Assembly (NCBI GenBank): GCA_016202695.1
Contig: JACQOE010000014.1
Span: 1-52,493, forward strand
Reading direction: 5' to 3'
Source of the DNA: Pseudomonadota bacterium
GTDB taxonomy: Bacteria > Pseudomonadota > Alphaproteobacteria > JACQOE01
Length of the DNA: 52,493 nucleotides
A program made the translations under genes and the position numbers. Below, piece by piece: positions 40,079 through 47,639 of the stretch. The notes under the pieces are model-generated. The model did no database searches. It was not told where the DNA came from and saw only the letters and a program-made list of their open reading frames with translations. Every line of letters begins with the position of its first letter. Within the stretch, counting starts at the first letter, position 1.

Positions 40079-40107
40079 ATTAGATACGCTCGTCACCTAT
40101 CTTGCAA
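40079..40107 (-). promoter_or_regulatory. LysR-controlled promoter of the dctPQM operon
   Basis: On the minus strand TTGCAA (40107-40102), 17 nt, TCTAAT (40084-40079), placing the start of transcription near 40072 with a leader of about 76 nt to dctP. The ABS-like tract begins 2 nt upstream of the -35, and the RBS-like dyad is centred at about -65, as at the operon-1 promoter. Confidence 0.55.
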
Positions 40108-40109
40108 AA

Positions 40110-40144
40110 ACATAAATGCTATAGAGCCCATGCCGATTTGGCAT
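40110..40144. promoter_or_regulatory. LysR-type operator, copy 2 (RBS dyad plus ABS tract)
   Basis: ACATAAATGCTATA (40110-40123) and the dyad ATGCCGATTTGGCAT (40130-40144). The two elements start 20 nt apart exactly as in copy 1 (33352-33386), and only one and two positions differ inside the elements while the spacer between them is largely different. Conservation of the two half-elements but not of the spacer argues for binding-site selection rather than simple duplication. Confidence 0.7.
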
Positions 40145-40389
40145 CATGCTGGCGACCGGCCCGCCACCGGGAGTGGAGCCGCCCCCATGAAGCGATCCGG
40201 ACCTGGAGGGAGAAACGGGGGCCTTTGCCGCGGGCAGGAGACCCCGCGCGCGCCCATGCTAACATCCGGCGCATCGCTCACGATAATCCGCTCGATCGGC
40301 AACAACCCTCGCGGCCACGCCCCGGGTCCCGAGCCCGACGGACCGGCAAGGATGTTCCGATCCGCCCATGACCGCCGCGGAGGTGGCGA

Positions 40390-41340
40390 ATGGCGGCGAG
40401 CCGCATCCTCGTGACCGGTCACGCCGGGTTCATCGGCGGGCGCGTCGCGCGAGCGCTCTCCGCCGAGGGACGCAAAGTGCTGGGCCTGGACCTCGTCCCA
40501 GCGAGGGAGGAAGCACCCTACCTCGAAACCGCGGTCGGCGATTTCAACGATGCCCACGCCGTCTACCGCTTGATTGCGGCACACGGGATCGAGGCGATCG
40601 TGCACGCGGGTGGGATCTCGGGCCCCATGGTCATGCCCGACGACCCCTACGCCGTCTACCGGGCCAACGTGGCGGGGACGATGAACCTGCTGGAGGCGGC
40701 ACGCACCGCCGGGGTGCGCCGGTTCGTCTACCTGTCCTCGACCGCGGTCTACGGCGAGATGCCGGCCGACCGGCCGAGCCCCGAGGACGCCCCCATGCGC
40801 CCCCTCGATGCCTATGGCGGGTCGAAGGCGGCCGGCGACCTGATGGTCCGCGTCTATCGGCTCCGCCACGGGCTCGACGCCGTCGCCTTGAGGCTCGGAA
40901 GCGGCTACGGGCCCGGGCGTCGAACCGCCTCCACCATCAGCCGGCTCGTGCAGGCGGCCGTGACCGCCGAGCACGTCGTGCCGCTCGGTGGCGTCTTGCC
41001 GCGCCATTACGTCTATGTGGATGACGATGTGGCTGCGATCCGCGCGGCTCTCGATGCGGGGTCGGTACGGAAGCACGCCTACAACATCGGCGGCCCCGAC
41101 GGCGCCGTCCCCATCGACACGCTTGTCAGGGTCGTCAACGAGGTGGTGGCCGGCGCCCGCGTGCGGCTCGCTCCCGGGCCCGATCCGGTGGGCCGGCCGA
41201 GCGGGCCGATGGACATCTCGGCCGCCGCGCGCGACCTCGGCTTCACCCCGGCCTATGACCTTCGTCGCGGCATCGCCGCCTTCGCCGAAGCGATACGCGC
41301 CGGCGGCGCAAACGGCGATGATCGGCCTCGATCCGGATGA
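40390..41340 (+). CDS. NAD-dependent epimerase/dehydratase (extended SDR)
   Basis: A 316-residue extended SDR. The cofactor motif TGHAGFIGG (9-17), active-site Ser/Thr in YLSSTAVYGE (S116-T118) and the Tyr/Lys pair in AYGGSK (Y142, K146) are all present, followed by RLGSGYGPGRR and the PRHYVYVDDDVAA substrate-region segment. GGAGGTGGCGA lies just before the ATG. It acts on a sugar nucleotide or a sugar acid; family members next to TRAP systems often oxidise or epimerise sugar acids. It is convergent with permease 4 and divergent from dctP, so its operon membership is unclear. Confidence 0.9.
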   Translation: MAASRILVTGHAGFIGGRVARALSAEGRKVLGLDLVPAREEAPYLETAVGDFNDAHAVYRLIAAHGIEAIVHAGGISGPMVMPDDPYAVYRANVAGTMNLLEAARTAGVRRFVYLSSTAVYGEMPADRPSPEDAPMRPLDAYGGSKAAGDLMVRVYRLRHGLDAVALRLGSGYGPGRRTASTISRLVQAAVTAEHVVPLGGVLPRHYVYVDDDVAAIRAALDAGSVRKHAYNIGGPDGAVPIDTLVRVVNEVVAGARVRLAPGPDPVGRPSGPMDISAAARDLGFTPAYDLRRGIAAFAEAIRAGGANGDDRPRSG

Positions 41341-41407
41341 CCCGCGCGCGAGGGCGGAGGCTGGCCCGGCGAGCAGGCTGGACCCGCGGGCGCCGCGCTC
41401 CCCCGAC

Positions 41408-43294
41408 TCAAGGCGCGGGCCGCACCGCCGCGCGACCTCGCACGCGCGCGTAAGCGAGCCCCAGGCCAAGCAGACAGAGGACAAAACCGACAAGATCGGT
41501 CCGCCAGCCGGCGAAGATCAGGAACAGCGAGGCGACGAAAGCGATCGCCCGCTCATGGGCCTTGAGCCGGAACTTGAGCCATCCGACGCACGCCACCGAC
41601 AAGGCCAGGATGCCGACGATGGCCGTTCCCAGGGTCCAGGCGATGGTCTCCGGCGTGCCGAAACCCAGGAGCTCGGTGCCGTAGACGAACATGTAGGGGA
41701 TGATGAAGACCGACAGCCCGAGCTTGAAGGCGACAAGGCTCGTCCGCCAGGGATCGGATTCGGCCAAGGCCGCCGCGGCATAGGAGGCGATGGCGACGGG
41801 CGGCGTGATCGAGGACTTGGCCGCGCAGTAGATGATGAACATGTGAACCGCGACGACGGGGACCCCCATCTTCACGAGCCCGGGCGCGAGCAAGGCCGCA
41901 AGGATGATGTACGCCGCCGAGGTCGGCATTCCCATCCCCAGGATCACGGCCACGATCATGGTGAGCAAGAGGGCCACAAACACGACGCCGCCGGCGATGT
42001 CGAAGATCATGCCGCCGACGCGGAGGCCGAGGCCGATCATGACCACCAAGCCGGCGATGACGCCGCCGAGGGCGCAGGCAACGGTGACCGGCGCGATCAT
42101 GCGCGGGGCCTCGCGCATCGCTTCGCCGGTGACGGACAGGAACGTGCGGCGCTTCTCGCGGTCGAACGCCAGAACGAGGGCCATCGTGGAGACGGTGGCG
42201 GCGAAGCCGGCCGTCGCCGGGGTATAGCCCTCGATCAGCACGTAAACCATGATCGCGAGCGGCAGGATGAGGTGTCCACGGCGGCGCAGGACGGGCCACA
42301 GAGAGGGGACCTTTTCGTCGCGCTTGGGGACGAGGCCGAGGCGGCGCGCCTCCAGGTCCACCATCACATAGACGGCGAGGAAGTACAGGATCGCCGGAAT
42401 AATGGCGAAACCCATGATGTCGACATAGGAGACGCCGACAAACTCCACCATGATGAAGGCGGCCGCGCCCATGACCGGCGGGGTCAACTGCCCGCCGGTC
42501 GACGCCACCGCTTCGACGCCGGCCGCGAATTCCGGCTTGTATCCGGCCCGTTTCATCGCCGGGATGGTGAACGAACCGGTGGTGACCACGTTTGCGGCGG
42601 CGGCGCCCGAGAGCATGCCCATGAAGGCGCTCGCGACCACGGCCGTCTTTGCCGGCCCGCCCACGGTCCGCCCCGTCAGGGATTGGGCGACATCGGTGAA
42701 GAACGTCCCCGCGCCCGAGGCGATGAGGAAGGAGCCGAAGAGCACGAACAGGAAGACGTAATTGGCCGTCACGACGAGGGGAACGTTCCAGATGCCCTCC
42801 GAGGAGAGGTAAATCAGCTCGATGACGCGCTCGACCGTAAAGCCTTGGTGCCACAGGATTCCCGGCATGTAGTTTCCGAACTTGGCATAAACCAGGAACA
42901 CCGCGACCAACCCGACGAGCACCCACCCGACCGTTCTGCGTGCCGCATCAAGGAGCGCGACGGTCAGCCCGAAGCCAAGGACGATTTGCGCGACAGTGAG
43001 CGGCTCGGCGAAGCGAAAACGCTCCGCGAGATCCTCCGCGAAGAGGATGAGATAGCCGCACGCCGCCACCGTCACCGCGGCGAGAACGGCGTCCCATATG
43101 GCGCTCGGATAGCGGCGGCCGGCGAGCGCGTTGACGGCATCGGTGCCGAACAGCACGAGGAGCGCGAGGCCGAGATGGAGCGCATAATGGATTTCCGCCC
43201 GGGGCGGAATGATCGCCGGGAAGCCCACGGCCAAGTGATAGGAGGACATGATGATCGCGGTGGCGGCCACCGCGTGGCGAGCGATCTCAAGCAT
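41408..43294 (-). CDS. TRAP transporter fused permease, TAXI type (copy 4)
   Basis: A 628-residue polytopic membrane protein, partner of binding protein 4 encoded just upstream. It shares with permease copy 1 the N-terminal SSYHLA segment, HLGLALLVLFG, GGQLTPPVMGAAAF and GMGMPTSAAYIIL, and the C-terminal GWRTDLVG, showing the two came from one ancestral transporter. No convincing ribosome binding site precedes the ATG at 43294. The 158-nt gap to the binding-protein gene contains a hairpin. The 3' end faces the epimerase gene across 67 nt. Confidence 0.9.
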   Translation of the reverse strand: MLEIARHAVAATAIIMSSYHLAVGFPAIIPPRAEIHYALHLGLALLVLFGTDAVNALAGRRYPSAIWDAVLAAVTVAACGYLILFAEDLAERFRFAEPLTVAQIVLGFGLTVALLDAARRTVGWVLVGLVAVFLVYAKFGNYMPGILWHQGFTVERVIELIYLSSEGIWNVPLVVTANYVFLFVLFGSFLIASGAGTFFTDVAQSLTGRTVGGPAKTAVVASAFMGMLSGAAAANVVTTGSFTIPAMKRAGYKPEFAAGVEAVASTGGQLTPPVMGAAAFIMVEFVGVSYVDIMGFAIIPAILYFLAVYVMVDLEARRLGLVPKRDEKVPSLWPVLRRRGHLILPLAIMVYVLIEGYTPATAGFAATVSTMALVLAFDREKRRTFLSVTGEAMREAPRMIAPVTVACALGGVIAGLVVMIGLGLRVGGMIFDIAGGVVFVALLLTMIVAVILGMGMPTSAAYIILAALLAPGLVKMGVPVVAVHMFIIYCAAKSSITPPVAIASYAAAALAESDPWRTSLVAFKLGLSVFIIPYMFVYGTELLGFGTPETIAWTLGTAIVGILALSVACVGWLKFRLKAHERAIAFVASLFLIFAGWRTDLVGFVLCLLGLGLAYARVRGRAAVRPAP

Positions 43295-43361
43295 CGATCG
43301 ATCCGCGATCGCCGGCCGGGCGCAGCGAGCCGTTGCCTCTCCGGGGCGGGAACAACAGGAA

Positions 43362-43422
43362 GGGGGAGACGAAGCGGCTCACGAGTTCAATGGTCGCGGC
43401 GAATCGCGCCCTTGTCTCCCCC
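43362..43422 (-). other. Intercistronic hairpin between TAXI binding protein 4 and permease 4
   Basis: GGGGGAGAC (43362-43370) and its perfect complement GTCTCCCCC (43414-43422) enclose 43 nt that contain a further small CGCG-GCGAAT-CGCG stem. The structure begins about 30 nt after the binding-protein stop. Same position, relative to the binding-protein gene, as the hairpins in the other TRAP operons. Confidence 0.5.
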
Positions 43423-43452
43423 GGACCGGCCAGGAAGGCGTCCAACCGTCGC

Positions 43453-44418
43453 CTACGGTGTCACGCGGACGCCGATCTCCTTGTAGAGCCGAGCGGCGCC
43501 GGGGTGCAGCTCGATGGACCCCACCCTGGCCATTTCCTCCGCCGTCAGCCCTTTCATGCTGGAATGGAGAATGCGCACGTCGTCGAGGCTTTGGACCAGC
43601 GTCTTGGCGATCCAATAGGCGTGCTCCTCCGGCATCTTGTCGTTGACGATGAAGATTGTCGGCGCGCTGAAGACCGGCACATCCTCGGTCTGCCCCTTGT
43701 ATGTGCCGGCCGGGATCACGTCGCGCACGAAACCGGGGTTGATTTCCTGCAACTTCTTGAAATTCTCGTCCGGCACGGGAAGGATGCGGATCGGGATCGT
43801 CGTCGCGAGCTCCGTGGTGGCGCCATCCGGCAGCGTCGGCATGTTGCTGAGAAACACGGCGCGGCGATCCTTCACCGCATTCATGATCGTGCTGATGCTG
43901 CCGCGGACGGCGACCTTCAGGTCGTCCTCGGTCAGGCCGAAGGTCTGCAGCACCCAGCGAAAGTACTGCGAGGAGGCGAGCTGGCGCTCCTGCAGCGCCA
44001 CCGGCTTGCCCTTGAGGTCGGCGAAGCTCTTGACGCCGCTCTCCACGGTAACGAGGCACTGGAAATAGTTCTTGACCAGGGTGCTGAGCGCCTTCACCCC
44101 GGTGTACTTCTGCTTGAAAGGCTCCTCTCCCCTGATCGCCGACACGACATTGACGCCGAACGTCATGCCAATGTCGCCGCGGCCCTCGGCGATGTTGATC
44201 ACGTTGGCGGTGCCGCCGCCGAGATCCGTGCCGCCGCGAACGCCGTGCTTTTCGAACAGGCCGGCGATGCCGACGGCGATCGGGTACCAGGCTCCGCCCG
44301 CGCTGCCGGTCAGAATCACCAGCTGGGCCGGCTTCGACTGGGCGTAAGCGGGAGAGGAAGCAAGCCCCGCCACCAGGAGCGCCGCTCCCAGGGCGACGCG
44401 CACACGCGTCATGATCAT
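43453..44418 (-). CDS. TAXI-family TRAP solute-binding protein (copy 4)
   Basis: A 321-residue exported TAXI protein. The signal peptide ends near PAYAQ (about residue 26), and TGSAGGAWYP (about 37-46) is the TAXI hallmark. The C-terminal IELHPGAARLYKEIG matches binding protein 1 (PMHPGAVRYYKEAG), and the middle shares LKGKPVALQE with LKGRKVALQE, so copies 1 and 4 are paralogues 40 kb apart. GAGGAG precedes the ATG by 8 nt. It supplies substrate to permease 4. The only cysteine of the mature protein (FQCLVTVESG) is in the first lobe. Ligand unknown. Confidence 0.92.
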   Translation of the reverse strand: MIMTRVRVALGAALLVAGLASSPAYAQSKPAQLVILTGSAGGAWYPIAVGIAGLFEKHGVRGGTDLGGGTANVINIAEGRGDIGMTFGVNVVSAIRGEEPFKQKYTGVKALSTLVKNYFQCLVTVESGVKSFADLKGKPVALQERQLASSQYFRWVLQTFGLTEDDLKVAVRGSISTIMNAVKDRRAVFLSNMPTLPDGATTELATTIPIRILPVPDENFKKLQEINPGFVRDVIPAGTYKGQTEDVPVFSAPTIFIVNDKMPEEHAYWIAKTLVQSLDDVRILHSSMKGLTAEEMARVGSIELHPGAARLYKEIGVRVTP

Positions 44419-44784
44419 GCTGTCGACTCCTCTAGCTCAACGAGGCAGGTTGGAAAGTATCTAAGTTGTGCCCGCAGGATGGGCCACAAGCGAAAACGCC
44501 CACCCGATAATACGGCGCGAAAACGTTCGGCCCGCAAAAGCCAAACGTAATGGAATCCCGGATTAGCTTGGTCTTGTCCCGGCGGAAACGTTATCCGAAG
44601 CCGGATTTTCGGTCAACGCCGCGGAAGCGAGCGGTAAGTCGAGGGCAACGAGGGCCGGCCCCGGCGCGACGACGCGAGTGAGGGGGTGCTCCCCGCCCGG
44701 ATCATCGTCCCGGCGTTCGAGCCGCAGCGTAGAATAGCGGTGGGCGTGCAGCCGTTCATATTCGAGAGGACGAAGGAGCAAACG
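44419..44784. other. Divergent intergenic region between binding protein 4 and an SDR gene
   Basis: 366 bases, less GC-rich than its surroundings, serving divergent genes. It contains AAACG four times at 44494, 44521, 44543 and 44586, the last inside the near-palindrome CGGAAACGTTATCCG (44583-44597) and the second in CGAAAACGTTCGG (44518-44530). These look like operator half-sites for a helix-turn-helix repressor. A plus-strand -10-like TAGAAT lies at 44730-44735. Confidence 0.45.
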
Positions 44785-45558
44785 ATGGGTGATCTCAGCG
44801 GAAAGGTTGCGATCGTCACCGGCGCCTCGACGCCGAAGGGCATCGGCAATGCCATCGCCAAGCGGTTCGCCCGCGGCGGCGCTTCCGTTTACCTTGTGGC
44901 CGACCGGACTCGAGAGCAGCTCGAGGCGGCGGTGACGGACTGCCGGGCGTTGGGCGCTCCGGAGTCACGCCACGAGTACGGCCTGTTCGACCTCGGGGAC
45001 GAGGGAGCGGCCGAGGCCATGGTGGCCAAGGCGCTTGATCTGTTCGGGCGCGTGGACGTGCTGGTCAACAACGCCGGCGTCCGCAGCTACCGGCGCTTCG
45101 GCGAGTTCTCCCGCGCCGAATTCAACCGGGTCGTCGCGGTCAACCTTGCGGCGCCGTTCTTCGCCAGCCAGGCGGTCGTGCCGACGATGCGCGCGCAGGG
45201 CGGCGGCCGCATCATTCACGTTGCGAGCCAGATGGGAACCGTCGCCTTCGACAACCGCGCGGTCTACGGCCTGACCAAGGCGGGACTCATCTACCTGACC
45301 AAGGCGATGGCCTACGAGCTCGGCGAGGACAACATCATCGTCAATGCCATCAGTCCGGGACCGACACTCACCGGCCCCTTGATCGAAAGGATGCAGAAAG
45401 ATCCCGAGCACGCCCAGAGCCGGCTGGCCTATGTCCGCCTCAAACGCTACGGCGAGCCGGAGGAGATCGCCGAGATCGCCTATTTCCTCGCCGCCACGAC
45501 GGCGACCTTCCTCCACGGCGAGAACATCGTCGTCGACGGCGGTTACACGACGCACTGA
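44785..45558 (+). CDS. Classical SDR-family oxidoreductase
   Basis: A 257-residue short-chain dehydrogenase with an intact active site: cofactor motif TGASTPKGIG (12-21, with a two-residue insertion relative to the usual TGxxxGxG), NNAG (96-99), S148, Y161 and K165 (YGLTK), and the C-terminal NIVVDGGYTTH. AAGGAG precedes the ATG by 6 nt. It probably oxidises a hydroxy acid or sugar-type alcohol with NAD(P). It is divergent from the TAXI transporter 4 genes and convergent with the ThDP enzyme gene. In contrast to the SDR at 6966-7757 its catalytic residues are complete. Confidence 0.92.
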   Translation: MGDLSGKVAIVTGASTPKGIGNAIAKRFARGGASVYLVADRTREQLEAAVTDCRALGAPESRHEYGLFDLGDEGAAEAMVAKALDLFGRVDVLVNNAGVRSYRRFGEFSRAEFNRVVAVNLAAPFFASQAVVPTMRAQGGGRIIHVASQMGTVAFDNRAVYGLTKAGLIYLTKAMAYELGEDNIIVNAISPGPTLTGPLIERMQKDPEHAQSRLAYVRLKRYGEPEEIAEIAYFLAATTATFLHGENIVVDGGYTTH

Positions 45559-45566
45559 GAGCCTCT

Positions 45567-45578
45567 CCCCGATCGGGG
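45567..45578. terminator. Possible weak bidirectional terminator
   Basis: The palindrome CCCCGATCGGGG between the convergent SDR and ThDP-enzyme genes, followed on the plus strand by TTGGGTTGG. The stem is at most 4-5 bp with a small loop and has no proper T-tract, so this is only a possibility. Confidence 0.25.
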
Positions 45579-45603
45579 TTGGGTTGGTCGACCGGCGGCG
45601 GCG

Positions 45604-47427
45604 CTAACGCCCGTCGTGGCTCTCCCCCGTGGCCCGGGTGAGCAACGGCGCCGCATAGCCCGGCTCGATGAGGACGTCGAGGAGGTAGGGCCGCCCCTCC
45701 TCCACCGCCTGAATCGCTCCCTCGATCGCCCCAAGAAGGTCGCCGACGCGAGCGATCGGACCGGCCGCATCGAGCCCCTGCGCGCGCGCCAGTCCGGCGA
45801 TGTCGACCGCCGGCTCGCCCATCCTCATGCCGATCCACTTGTTCTCGACCGGCCGGTTGCGGTCCCTCGCGATCACCGCCTGATGAATCTCGTCGTTGAA
45901 GTTGGAGCGGTTGTTGGCGACGATGATCAGCCCTGGAATCCGATAGTGGGCCGCCGTCCACAGCGCCGTCGCCCCCTGGAGGAAGTCGCCGTCGCCGATG
46001 ATCGTCAAGGGGATGCGGTTCGAGCCGCGCAGGGCGAGGCCGGCCCCGATCGCCATCCCTGGCCCCGCGCCCAGCCCGCCCCCTCCGTCATAGCCGAGGA
46101 AGTCGAGCGGGTCGCGGAAATGATAGTGGTCGCTCGCCCACCCCAGGCCGACGCGGACCAGGGTGAACCGGCGGCCCCCGGCCCGGCGGACCTGGTCCAG
46201 ACAAAAAGCCACGTCCGGCTGGGTGACGGGACGGCCGCCATCCTCCAGGTCGGGCGCCGGCGCCCGCGCCGCGGCGAGCGGGTTGGTCGGGAATCCCGAC
46301 CACTTCTTGGGCCGCCCCCGCATTCCGGCCTCGACCAGGGGCAGGAGCCCCTCGATGGCGGCGTCGGGCTCGGCGAGCACCCGGAGATCGACCGGAGACA
46401 GGCCCTGGTGGTCCATGCTCCAGCCGTTGTGGACGTAAGGGTCGGGCGAGCAGTGGACCACGTGAGCCGCGGGCCCGCCCTGCACCCGCAGGAGCTTGAA
46501 GGCGCCGGCAAGATCGATCGAGTCGAGGGCGAGGATCACGTCCGCCCGCCGGATCAGCTCCTGGGCCGCCGGCGGGTAGTGGCTCCGCGGCGGCGCGCCG
46601 TGCAGCGGATGGTCGGTCGGGAAGGAGGCCCCGGTCCGAAGGTCGGTGAGCACCCGCGCGCCCAGCGCCTCGGCCAGGCGCACGCGCCGGTCCCAGTCTT
46701 CACGGCGGCGGGAAACCCGGCCGGCAAGGACGATCGGGCGTTCCGCCGCGAGCAGCCGGTCGGCGAGCGTGCGGAGCGTCGCCGGCGACGGGTGGGGCGA
46801 CGGGCCCGGCTGGTAGCGCCCGACATCGGGCAGCGCGATGGACCGCTCCACAGGCGTTTCCTGGAGACCGGCATCGAGGCAGACATAGACCGGGCCCCTG
46901 GGCGCCGTCCGGGCGATCTGATTGGCGCGGAGAAGGGCCTCGACCGTCGCCCCGACCGAGGCCGGCTGGTCGTCCCACTTGGTGAAGTGGCGCAACAGCG
47001 CGCCCTGGTCCTTGGCGGTATGGACCCAGTCGACCCACGGGCGACGGAGCTCGGCGTCCACCGGTCCGGTCGCCCCGACGATGACCATGGGCACGCGGGC
47101 GCACCAGGCGTTGAAGACCTGCATCAGCCCGTGCATCAGCCCGACATTGCTATGCAGGACCACTCCCATCGGCTGTTCCGTCACCTTGGCGTAGCCGTGG
47201 GCGATCGCGACCGCGTGGTCCTCGTTCAGGCACAGCAGCATCTGCGGATCGCGATTGCCGAGATAGTTGACGAGGCTGTCGTGCAGGCCGCGATAGCTGG
47301 CCCCCGGATTGAGCGCCAGGAACTTGAGATCCAGCCGGCGCAGCATCTCGGCCATGACGTCGCTCGCCCAGGCCATGGGGAGGTTCCCGGCGAGCGCCGG
47401 TTTCTCGATGTCCTCGATCCTGCTCAT
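45604..47427 (-). CDS. ThDP-dependent enzyme (acetolactate synthase/benzoylformate decarboxylase-like)
   Basis: A 607-residue three-domain ThDP enzyme. The N-terminal Pyr domain has the cofactor-activating Glu69 in LNEDHAVAIAHGYAKV; the C-terminal PP domain has GDGDFLQGATALW (from about 478) with the NN of VANNRSNFND completing the GDG-x-NN motif. The middle domain is standard. From the ATG at 47427 (upstream GGAG with long spacing) the protein has normal length; the frame is open to 47640 with Arg-rich filler. It decarboxylates or ligates a 2-oxo acid, or cleaves an oxalyl- or acyl-type substrate. The exact reaction cannot be told from sequence. It is divergent from the Mo-hydroxylase subunit, 212 nt apart. 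Confidence 0.9.
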   Translation of the reverse strand: MSRIEDIEKPALAGNLPMAWASDVMAEMLRRLDLKFLALNPGASYRGLHDSLVNYLGNRDPQMLLCLNEDHAVAIAHGYAKVTEQPMGVVLHSNVGLMHGLMQVFNAWCARVPMVIVGATGPVDAELRRPWVDWVHTAKDQGALLRHFTKWDDQPASVGATVEALLRANQIARTAPRGPVYVCLDAGLQETPVERSIALPDVGRYQPGPSPHPSPATLRTLADRLLAAERPIVLAGRVSRRREDWDRRVRLAEALGARVLTDLRTGASFPTDHPLHGAPPRSHYPPAAQELIRRADVILALDSIDLAGAFKLLRVQGGPAAHVVHCSPDPYVHNGWSMDHQGLSPVDLRVLAEPDAAIEGLLPLVEAGMRGRPKKWSGFPTNPLAAARAPAPDLEDGGRPVTQPDVAFCLDQVRRAGGRRFTLVRVGLGWASDHYHFRDPLDFLGYDGGGGLGAGPGMAIGAGLALRGSNRIPLTIIGDGDFLQGATALWTAAHYRIPGLIIVANNRSNFNDEIHQAVIARDRNRPVENKWIGMRMGEPAVDIAGLARAQGLDAAGPIARVGDLLGAIEGAIQAVEEGRPYLLDVLIEPGYAAPLLTRATGESHDGR

Positions 47428-47639
47428 GCGGTGATCGTCTCCGAACCGTCCTCGCGGCACAGCGCCGGCCGGCCATCGGCCGGCCGATGCGGCGGCGGGC
47501 GCCCGCGGCGCGACAATGGACCGCCAGCGCACAGACTGCCACCGAACCGCAGGACCGTGAAGCCGCAACCACGCTCCCTGGCGGACGCGCCGGCGAGCGG
47601 TTAGCTTTGTCCGACACCGGGCAACGGGGGCAGATCGCA

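Larger units (their letters stand above)
39996..40389. other. Divergent intergenic region between dctP and the epimerase gene
   Basis: 394 bases. The part nearest dctP contains a LysR-type operator and promoter reading towards dctP. The right half (40145-40389) is GC-rich, codes nothing recognisable and presumably holds the epimerase promoter, which I cannot identify. Confidence 0.6.
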
